Source: G963692885 sp964658655 (GTDB lineage Bacteria; Acidobacteriota; Terriglobia; Terriglobales; Acidobacteriaceae). Taken from it: DNA of 64,000 bases. Every line of letters begins with the position of its first letter. Position 1 is the first letter of the stretch. The notes under the pieces are model-generated. The model searched no databases. It saw nothing but the letters and a program-made list of their open reading frames with translations, and was not told the origin of the DNA. The DNA lies in assembly GCA_964658655.1 (NCBI GenBank), contig CAZZZL010000019.1, positions 4,640 through 68,639 of the forward strand, read 5' to 3'. Made by a program: the position numbers and the translations under genes. Shown here one piece after another: positions 57,901 to 64,000 of this stretch.

Positions 57901-60748
57901 GCGCGGGCTTCCTTACCAGTGGAAATTCGAGGTGAAACGTGGTGCCAAGGCCGATCTTGCTTTCGACGACAATTTTGCCGGCGTGTTCCTGGATGATGCC
58001 GTAGGTCACGGACAAACCCAGGCCGGTGCCGCGTCGCTGCCCCTCTTTGGGAGCACTCTTCGTGGTGAAAAACGGATCGTAAATTTTCTGCATATGTTCG
58101 GGTGAAATTCCCGCGCCGCTGTCTGCAATCGCAACAGATACGTGTCCATTGCACTCGGTGCCGATCAGCAGGCGGCCGCCTTCCGGCATGGCATCTTTCG
58201 CATTCAGGAACAGGTTGAGGAAGACCTGCTGCAGCTTGCCCGGGTTGCCCATGATGGGAGGCAGTACCGCGTCGAGTTCGAGGTCGACATGCACCTGCGA
58301 GGTCTTGAACTGGTGCTCGAGCAGGGTCAGGGTTTCGCGGATGGTGTGGTTCAGATCGATCTCCTGGAACTCGGTCGCACTGGTACGCGAGAAGTTGAGG
58401 AGTCCATTCACGATCTCGGAGGCGCGGAAGGTCTGCTGCGTGATTTTGTCGAGCAGCTTCGAGAGGCGTTCGTCATCGCGCACCTGCTTGGCCAGCATCT
58501 GGGTGTAGGAAGAGATGACGGCGAGCGGCGTGTTGACTTCATGCGCGACGCCTGCGGCGAGCAGACCGATGGAGGATAGTTTTTCTGCCTGGGTCAGCTG
58601 GCCTTCGAGCTGCACGCGTTCGGTAATGTCGTCGACCAGGATGATGCGGCCGACAATGCTGAAGCTGCGCGAAACCAGGGGCGCGATAGCAATGTTGGCG
58701 ATGCGCACTTCGCCGGCATGCGTTTTGAGACGGTATTTGTAGAGGTTGTGAACACCCGGTTCATCTTCGCGGCGATGGAACTCTTCCATGAAATCTGCGG
58801 GGAAAATGTCGGCGAGAGGACGACCAAGGGCGTCGACACGGGGTAGTGCATACATCACTTCCATCTGCGCATTCCAGCTCTCGATGCGCTCTTCAAAATC
58901 GATGGCGAGGATGCCGACGTTGATCGATTCGACGATGTTCTCGTTGAACTCTTTCAATCGCTCGTACTCTGAAACCTTCTGAGCAAGACTGGCGTAGAGG
59001 CGCGCATTTTGAATAGCGATGCCGATGTAGCTGGCGAGCGATTCAAGCAGCTCGACATCTTCGCTGGAGAGGAAGTCGCCCTCGACGGTACGGCCGAAGC
59101 CGATGACGGCTATGGTCTTCTCCTGCACGCGACAGGGGATGTAGTAGTTGAGGTCGAGCAGGGAAGCGGAGCGGCGTTCATTCTCCGGCAGGTACAACGC
59201 CTGCTGGGGCGTTTCGAGGAAGATGTGCGAGCTTGCGCCGGGCTGGTCGAAGTCCAGGAAGCCGAGGTGCAGGTCTGTTGCCGGTTCGTAGAGGGATGGC
59301 GGCAGGCCGTGGCCGGCGGCCAGGCTACATCGTCCGCGAGGGCCGGAGAGGAAGATGGCGACGCGCGAGACGAGCAGGGTGCGGGGCAACTGGTCGCAGA
59401 TGGAGTTAAGCAGCGCCTGCAGATCAGTTTGTGAACTCAGGCCGCGGCCGAACTCGGTCAGAGTCTGACGGTAGTCATAGCGCTTGCGATCAAATAGCCG
59501 GTCAACCCGCTCCTGGAAAAGGCGTTTGAGCGGATCGAACATCAGCGCCGTGATGATGATAGACGCCATCAAGCCCCAGACGCCGAGGGTGGGGAGCCGG
59601 GTGTGGACGAGTTCCGCGGAGACGGCGACGGCACCAAAATAGAGGCCGACGAGCGACGCGGTGGCGAGCGTGTAGGTAACGCCGCGCTTGAAGATCAGGT
59701 CGACGTCCATTAACCGGTAACGCACGATGGCCCAGCTAAAGGTCAGCGGCAGGATAACCAGTGACAACCCGGCGACATTGGTCAACCATTCGGGGGTCAG
59801 CCAGTCGGAGAGGTAGGGGACGACATAGAGCAGCGTAAATGGCGCGACCGCGACCAGTGTGCCGCGAAAGAGCCACTTTAGCTGCTGGCGGCGCAGCGGG
59901 TTCTCATTACGCCGGTAGTTGATGTAGAAGACTGCCGCGGCCAGTACGTAAAAGAAGGCTAGGTAGCCGGTGGCAAGCTGATCGAGCCGATGGCTGAGCT
60001 GCACAGTCGCCGACCAGTATTCAACGGCCATTACCTGCAGGCCGATGACGATCAGGGCGGGGGTGTAGGTGAGGGCGATCAGCCAGCGGCGGCGAAGGTC
60101 GGCACGCTCCTCCGGGAAGGCCAGCGCGAAGTGTAAGAAGAGAGCGGGCTGCAGTGCGCCGGCGACGATATTGGCCCAGTAGATGGTCCAATCGAAAAGG
60201 TTGAACTTGCCGGTAGCGTGGAAAGAGTAGAGGACGAAGGACGCCAGGCAGAAAAGATAGAAATGGGCGGCACGGGGAGCAGTCCACCGGCGGAAGAGAA
60301 CGTAGAGGCCGATGAGCAGGTAGACCAGGGCAATCAGACGGAGTTCCTGGTACTGACTGCGGCCGGCTGCGACCAGGGTCACCTGGGCGTCAATCCTGAC
60401 GTAGGAACGGATCAGTGTGTAGTCGAGCTTCTCGTACGCGCCGGCGCGGAACCACTCACGGACCAGGGCGGCCATGCGCAACACCGGTTGGGGACCACCG
60501 CTTAGTTCCGAGGGCTGAATGGTGCCGACCAGCAGGTCACCGCGCTTGATGCCGGCGCGCTCGCCGGGGCTGTCTGCAGGAACAGCTTCTGCAAGAAGAC
60601 CGCCGGGCACTTCCGACCAGCGGACGCCGTCGGTTGGAACTTCAAATGAATTTTCCTTGCTTAGATTGACCGAAGCGAAAACGATCGCCGCCACCGTGAA
60701 CAGTCCGATGAGGACAACGCTGAGCCGGGTTTTGAAGGATCGTTGCAT
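57893..60748 (-). CDS. PDZ-7TM-GAF-PAS hybrid-sensor histidine kinase
   Basis: 951 residues from ATG 60748; the longer open frame upstream shows no signal and crosses the promoter. Order: N-terminal helix (LSVVLIGLFTVAAIVFASV), a periplasmic PDZ-like domain (about 35-130, SPGERAGIKRGDLLVGTI), a multi-helix membrane block (about 135-400), GAF (about 440-610), PAS (about 620-715), HisKA with His736 in LLAAGVAHEVNTPLAVISS, and HATPase (N-box VFLNLFLNAKDAMPEGG, GTGLGLSVTYGIIQEHAGKI). It is partner of the overlapping NtrC-type regulator. The PDZ domain suggests that it reads envelope protein or lipid stress, in line with the linked mla genes (inference). Confidence 0.92.
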   Translation of the reverse strand: MQRSFKTRLSVVLIGLFTVAAIVFASVNLSKENSFEVPTDGVRWSEVPGGLLAEAVPADSPGERAGIKRGDLLVGTIQPSELSGGPQPVLRMAALVREWFRAGAYEKLDYTLIRSYVRIDAQVTLVAAGRSQYQELRLIALVYLLIGLYVLFRRWTAPRAAHFYLFCLASFVLYSFHATGKFNLFDWTIYWANIVAGALQPALFLHFALAFPEERADLRRRWLIALTYTPALIVIGLQVMAVEYWSATVQLSHRLDQLATGYLAFFYVLAAAVFYINYRRNENPLRRQQLKWLFRGTLVAVAPFTLLYVVPYLSDWLTPEWLTNVAGLSLVILPLTFSWAIVRYRLMDVDLIFKRGVTYTLATASLVGLYFGAVAVSAELVHTRLPTLGVWGLMASIIITALMFDPLKRLFQERVDRLFDRKRYDYRQTLTEFGRGLSSQTDLQALLNSICDQLPRTLLVSRVAIFLSGPRGRCSLAAGHGLPPSLYEPATDLHLGFLDFDQPGASSHIFLETPQQALYLPENERRSASLLDLNYYIPCRVQEKTIAVIGFGRTVEGDFLSSEDVELLESLASYIGIAIQNARLYASLAQKVSEYERLKEFNENIVESINVGILAIDFEERIESWNAQMEVMYALPRVDALGRPLADIFPADFMEEFHRREDEPGVHNLYKYRLKTHAGEVRIANIAIAPLVSRSFSIVGRIILVDDITERVQLEGQLTQAEKLSSIGLLAAGVAHEVNTPLAVISSYTQMLAKQVRDDERLSKLLDKITQQTFRASEIVNGLLNFSRTSATEFQEIDLNHTIRETLTLLEHQFKTSQVHVDLELDAVLPPIMGNPGKLQQVFLNLFLNAKDAMPEGGRLLIGTECNGHVSVAIADSGAGISPEHMQKIYDPFFTTKSAPKEGQRRGTGLGLSVTYGIIQEHAGKIVVESKIGLGTTFHLEFPLVRKPAHA

Positions 60749-61118
60749 GCGGATTGGCGAACGGGGCCTGTTCCAAAAACGTGTATGCACGCTGCGTGCC
60801 ACCCGCATGGCAGCGTTGGGAGGTCGCGCCAGGCAGGATAACTCTTTCATTTTACAGTCGAAACGAGGCACATCGTGATGGATTTGTGGTTTACGGATTG
60901 TCCAACGAGCGGGCTTTGAGGTACCCATCCTTTGTCCGTTTATGGATGACCATAGGTGCAATCCCATTTCCTGAATCTGGGTCGGTGTTGTGGGTAGGTG
61001 TTGAAGGTGATTCGGGTTGCGTGTGAATACGGTTGCACTAACACAAAAGTTCGTTGCTTCCCGGATACGCAGCGCTGTTCCTGCTTGATGGGAAGGCTGC
61101 TCCCTGTGAGAATGAAGC
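60749..61118. other. Divergent intergenic region between kinase and aminotransferase genes
   Basis: About 370 bases without a supported gene. It holds the sigma-54-like promoter at 60786-60801 for the minus-strand unit. No clear -35/-10 pair was fixed for the plus-strand aminotransferase gene. Confidence 0.5.
60786..60801 (-). promoter_or_regulatory. Sigma-54 (-24/-12) promoter candidate
   Basis: On the minus strand TGGCACGCAGCGTGCA matches the consensus TGGCACG-N4-TTGCA at all seven -24 bases and four of five -12 bases, with the invariant GG and GC exactly ten bases apart. A start point about 12 bases beyond the GC leaves a leader of roughly 28 bases before the kinase ATG. The site is also a near-perfect palindrome (GCACGCTGCGTGC), so chance palindromy should be considered. 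Confidence 0.6.
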
Positions 61119-62405
61119 ATGACTTCATCAGAGCCGCAGGGCAACTCAGCGGCCATCCTCAAGCGTGACCGCAGGGTCATGCTCCCGGTGTATCCCCGGT
61201 ATGACGTAGTGTTTACCGGTGGTTCAGGCGTTTACCTGGTTGATGAGAATGGCAGACGCTACCTTGACACCGTCTCCGGACTTGGTGTGAATGCGCTTGG
61301 CTACGCTCATCCCCGGATGGTCGAAGCAATGCGCGACCAGGCCGGAAAACTGATCCACCTTTCCGGCCATTACGGGAGTGCCTACCCCGGCGCGCTGGCG
61401 GAAAAGCTGTGCGATCTGACGGGTATGAGCGCTGCGTTCTATGCGACCGGCGGTACCGAGGCGATGGAGAGCGCTCTGAAGCTGGCACGCTCGGCGGCCC
61501 ACGACGGTTATGGCCCGCACAAGCATGTCTTTGTCTCGCTGAAGAACTCGTACCATGGACGGACCTTCGGTGCGGTGTCGGTGACCGGCCAGGACAAATA
61601 CCGCGAAGGCTTCGGTCCTGCGCTGCCTCCGGCCCGGTTTGTAAGCCGAAACAATATCACCGAGCTGCGCGCGGTAGTGGATGATGATGTCTGCGCGATC
61701 CTGATCGAGCCGGTTATGGGCGAGGGTGGCGTGCATGAGTGTTCCACGGAGTTTTTGCAGGAAGCGCGGCGCCTGGCCGACCTGCACCATGCGGCGCTGA
61801 TTTTCGATGAAATTCAGTGCGGCCTGGGACGTACCGGCAGCTGGTTCACCTACCTCGACCACAAGGTTCAGCCGGATATCCTCGTCGTGGGTAAGCCTCT
61901 CGGAGGCGGCCTGCCATTGTCGGCGATCCTGGTCGCACACCATCTGAAGAATGTCCTTACGATCGGAAAGCATGGCAGCACACTGGGCGGCGGCGTTCTT
62001 GCAACGCGCCTGGGCCTGGAATTTCTGGCGGTCATGGAAGAAGAGGGGCTGCTCGACCGCATCCGCCAGACCGGCGCACATCTCCGCAAGGGGCTCCTGC
62101 AACTGGCTGCCGAGCATGCCGTCGTCGATGAAGCGCGAGGCCGCGGGTTGATCCAGGGCCTGGTGCTGCGCGAACCGGCGCGGCCGATCGCGGAGGCGGC
62201 ACTCGCTCCTGCACCTGGAGATGGACTGCTGCTGAACGTGATCCAGGGTCACATCATTCGCTTCCTGCCACCGTTTTTGCTGGAGACCAGGCATGCCGAT
62301 GAGGTGCTCGACCGGTTGAACACGCTGCTGAGAGCGAAAGTCCCCATCGCGGAGGCGGCGCAGTTTGTGCCTGTTCCGGTTGCGTTGACGGCGAGCGGCG
62401 ATTAG
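61119..62405 (+). CDS. argD: Acetylornithine/ornithine-type class III aminotransferase
   Basis: 428 residues. Class III PLP aminotransferase with RYDVVFTGGSGVYLVDENGR, YLDTVSGLGVNALGYAHPRM, ATGGTEAMESALKLAR, YHGRTFGAVSVTGQDKYREG, EPVMGEGGVHECSTEFLQEA, IFDEIQCGLGRTG, the PLP lysine in VVGKPLGGGLPLSAIL and GSTLGGGVLATRLGLEFL. Best fit is ArgD (acetylornithine to acetylglutamate semialdehyde); ornithine or succinylornithine aminotransferase cannot be excluded. No other arginine-synthesis gene adjoins it. It is divergent from the two-component unit. Confidence 0.85.
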   Translation: MTSSEPQGNSAAILKRDRRVMLPVYPRYDVVFTGGSGVYLVDENGRRYLDTVSGLGVNALGYAHPRMVEAMRDQAGKLIHLSGHYGSAYPGALAEKLCDLTGMSAAFYATGGTEAMESALKLARSAAHDGYGPHKHVFVSLKNSYHGRTFGAVSVTGQDKYREGFGPALPPARFVSRNNITELRAVVDDDVCAILIEPVMGEGGVHECSTEFLQEARRLADLHHAALIFDEIQCGLGRTGSWFTYLDHKVQPDILVVGKPLGGGLPLSAILVAHHLKNVLTIGKHGSTLGGGVLATRLGLEFLAVMEEEGLLDRIRQTGAHLRKGLLQLAAEHAVVDEARGRGLIQGLVLREPARPIAEAALAPAPGDGLLLNVIQGHIIRFLPPFLLETRHADEVLDRLNTLLRAKVPIAEAAQFVPVPVALTASGD

Positions 62406-62417
62406 TCCATCAGGACG

Positions 62418-63470
62418 CTACTTTGCCGGCGCCTCTGCGGGGGTTTCGACAACGGGGTAACTTGCGATATACGCCACCATTCCATGGTTCGGCGTGTTCT
62501 TCAGGTAGCCAGGCAGGACCTGTTCGAAATTGTGCTCGAACGAAAAATTGAGCGGCTTGTCCTGGTCCTTGTTGAGTAGTTCGAGGTCGACGCCCTGCAT
62601 CATCATGCGGCCGCATTGCAAGACGCCGCCGCGAAAATAAATGTAGCGTTGGGCCGGTACCGGCGCCGGTGCGAAGGGCCGGGGATTGCCGAAAACCTGC
62701 ACCAGTTGATCGCCCTCGATTTTGGCAGACCTGAGTCGCCCTACAAAATGAGGTGAGGGGAAGAGGGTGTGCATGGGAAAGATCATGTCGTTATCCACGA
62801 CTTGAAACGAGTGACTCCTGGCGGGTTTCGCGACTGAGTCGACATGGATGCCCAGCCAGTCGAGCAGCTTCTTGTGTACGAAGCCGACCGCAGTGAGATT
62901 GGTGAAGTGGATGCGCACGTCACCTGAGCTGGTCAGGTCGATGATGCCGTCTGCAGAGAACGGCAGCTCGAGAACTTTTTTCACTTTCCCTTCAACGTGA
63001 ATCCGACCGTCTTCGAAGTCGACCTTCAGGTCGCGGACCGAGGACTGGGCATGGGGCAGAGTGTAGTCGTTCAGCAGGCGCGTGAGCGCTTCGGATGAAA
63101 TGGATGTCTGCGCGCTCAGTACCTGTACTCGCAGGGATGTTGGCACATCGAGCGAGATGGGCCGGTCGGCGTGGGTGGGAAGCATGAGGCCATCGACTGA
63201 CTTGACGGTGATGCGGACGCCGTCCATAACCTGGAACGAGACGTTTTCTGCCTGTAGACGGACAGGGCCGGTTACAGGTATGTTGTCGGGATTGAGGTTG
63301 GCAGAGCGGGGAGGGACTGAAGCGTCTTCAGCGGTGTCTTCGGATAGTGAAGTCCTTACAGAAGTAAGAAGTGGGTGCGCGGAGATGTGGTGAACGCATG
63401 TGCCGAGCACAAGGCCCGTAAGTGCCACTAGGGCGATGGAGCCGGGGTGATATTTACGCAAATCCTGCAT
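62418..63470 (-). CDS. Exported protein, possible DUF2993/LmeA-like lipid-binding fold
   Basis: 350 residues with one N-terminal membrane segment (SIALVALTGLVLGTCV), then a soluble body rich in beta strands: VTGPVRLQAENVSFQVMDGV, SLDVPTSLRVQVLSAQTSIS, SSVRDLKVDFEDGRIHVEGK, LELPFSADGIIDLTSSGDVR. The run of alternating strands with ISSEALTRLLNDY is reminiscent of the DUF2993/LmeA tubular lipid-binding fold, but this is a visual call. The gene is convergent with argD (12 bases between stops) and divergent from the repeat protein. Periplasmic and membrane-anchored. Confidence 0.5.
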   Translation of the reverse strand: MQDLRKYHPGSIALVALTGLVLGTCVHHISAHPLLTSVRTSLSEDTAEDASVPPRSANLNPDNIPVTGPVRLQAENVSFQVMDGVRITVKSVDGLMLPTHADRPISLDVPTSLRVQVLSAQTSISSEALTRLLNDYTLPHAQSSVRDLKVDFEDGRIHVEGKVKKVLELPFSADGIIDLTSSGDVRIHFTNLTAVGFVHKKLLDWLGIHVDSVAKPARSHSFQVVDNDMIFPMHTLFPSPHFVGRLRSAKIEGDQLVQVFGNPRPFAPAPVPAQRYIYFRGGVLQCGRMMMQGVDLELLNKDQDKPLNFSFEHNFEQVLPGYLKNTPNHGMVAYIASYPVVETPAEAPAK

Positions 63471-63652
63471 TCATTTTCCTGTACGGGCCGGGTGCGGACT
63501 GCGAAAGTCCATCACGATCTGCGAAATTCTCTTATCATCGTAAGAGGAGTCGTCCAGAGAAAAGCATACGGGACGCAACTTAACTGTCGAAACTCGAATC
63601 TTCACACTCGACGCCATAAACAAAAAGAGTTTGATCCATGGAGGAACAACTG

Positions 63653-64000
63653 GTGCAAAAAATAGGAAAAACCGCAGTATCGCTCCTCTTCGCCGGCGCA
63701 ATCTCGCTCGCACCCTCGTTTGCGTTGCATGCACAAACGGCAGGACAGGATATGTCCGCTGCCGGAACTGATACCAAGAACGCGGCTGATAACACTGGCC
63801 ACGCGGTGAAGCACACGACGAAGAAGGCGTACCACAAGACAAAACGCGGTACGAAGAAGGCTTATCACAAGACTGCAGCAGCGACCGACGAAGGCGCCGA
63901 CAAGACCAAGAATGGCACCGAGAAGGCTTACGACGCGACGAAACATGGAACTGTGAAAGTTGCTGACAAGACCAAAGATGCAACCGTCAAGGCTTCGAAG
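63653..64000 (+). CDS. Secreted lysine/alanine-rich repeat protein, cut by the right edge
   Basis: The frame opens with GTG 63653, seven bases after GGAGGA, and runs off the window (116 codons seen). An ATG 15 bases earlier, at 63638, is in frame but lacks a ribosome site. Signal peptide GKTAVSLLFAGAISLAPSFA up to ALHAQ, then a low-complexity body of imperfect 11- to 14-residue units: HAVKHTTKKAYHKT, KRGTKKAYHKT, NGTEKAYDATKHGT, KVADKTKDATVKA. LEA- or apolipoprotein-like amphipathic repeats of this sort suggest a stress or envelope role (inference). Confidence 0.7.
   Translation, partial: MQKIGKTAVSLLFAGAISLAPSFALHAQTAGQDMSAAGTDTKNAADNTGHAVKHTTKKAYHKTKRGTKKAYHKTAAATDEGADKTKNGTEKAYDATKHGTVKVADKTKDATVKASK

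Noticed and set aside
56440..57996. 518-codon open frame on the plus strand
   Set aside because: It is antisense to the complete sigma-54 regulator gene and part of the kinase gene, has no domain, and such long antisense frames are common in GC-rich DNA.
57893..61180. The longest form (1095 residues) of the histidine kinase
   Set aside because: The first 144 residues have no signal or domain and would cross the sigma-54 promoter candidate and most of the divergent intergenic region.
61224..62294. 356-codon open frame on the minus strand
   Set aside because: It is antisense to the argD-like gene, with no recognisable motif.
1..64000. CRISPR array, rRNA genes, insertion sequences
   Set aside because: No regularly spaced identical repeats, no rRNA-like conserved stretches and no transposase were seen. 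The only recombinase is the damaged tyrosine integrase.

Overview
This is a GC-rich stretch of a Gram-negative chromosome (lpxB, an Mla-type transporter and many signal-peptide proteins). Gene content, the families of secreted proteins and the style of intergenic repeats point to an Acidobacteriota genome of class Terriglobia (Acidobacteriaceae-like). That placement rests on protein families recognised by eye, not on a search. A run of 100 Ns at 5049-5148 shows that this is a draft scaffold join.

Layout. 1-4743: a minus-strand unit of DUF4331 protein, giant TPR protein and a NicO/HupE-like membrane protein that runs off the left edge. 4744-12011: a gene-poor accessory zone of broken genes (SDR, two acidobacterial secreted-protein families, a cation transporter, a tyrosine integrase), with a few intact ones (DUF1569/DinB, esterase, cupin, excisionase-like HTH). 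It ends at tRNA-Glu (12012-12086), as a decaying integrative element would. 12516-15979: HNH endonuclease, a TPR solenoid with a Fis-like C-terminus, and a response regulator whose HD-GYP-like output domain has lost its metal ligands. 17054-23349: a tightly overlapped histidine-utilisation operon hutU-hutI-hutF, then an ArgE-like M20 deacylase and a DDAH/arginine-deiminase-like enzyme; hutH and hutG are not seen. 23682-25553: a SAM-I riboswitch ahead of a threonine-synthase-like gene that overlaps a ThiS/MoaD-like carrier with a seven-cysteine tail after its Gly-Gly.

25655-43506: aminotransferase, lipid kinase, pgi, Hsp15, a BON-domain secreted protein, a truncated hydroxyacyl-CoA dehydrogenase, treY and malQ (convergent), a PpiD-type foldase, a Phd/VapC toxin-antitoxin pair and two MacB-like permeases. 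43547-54071: an M1-peptidase-like protein without its catalytic residues, lpxB, an MsbA-like ABC exporter, hemW, threonine aldolase, a beta-propeller lipoprotein and a GtrB-like glycosyltransferase. 54761-60748: a minus-strand unit of PDZ/GAF/PAS histidine kinase, sigma-54 activator, mlaE and mlaF, preceded by a good -24/-12 promoter match. 61119-64000: argD-like aminotransferase, a secreted lipid-binding-like protein and a lysine-rich repeat protein cut by the right edge.

The most promising unusual system is the SAM-riboswitch/threonine synthase-like/ThiS-like unit, whose regulation suggests homocysteine or methionine synthesis rather than threonine synthesis. Also notable are the hut operon with a possible substitute deformylase, the M1 pseudoenzyme, the sigma-54 loop and a family of at least five dispersed intergenic repeats, one of which now encodes the C-terminus of an ABC transporter.
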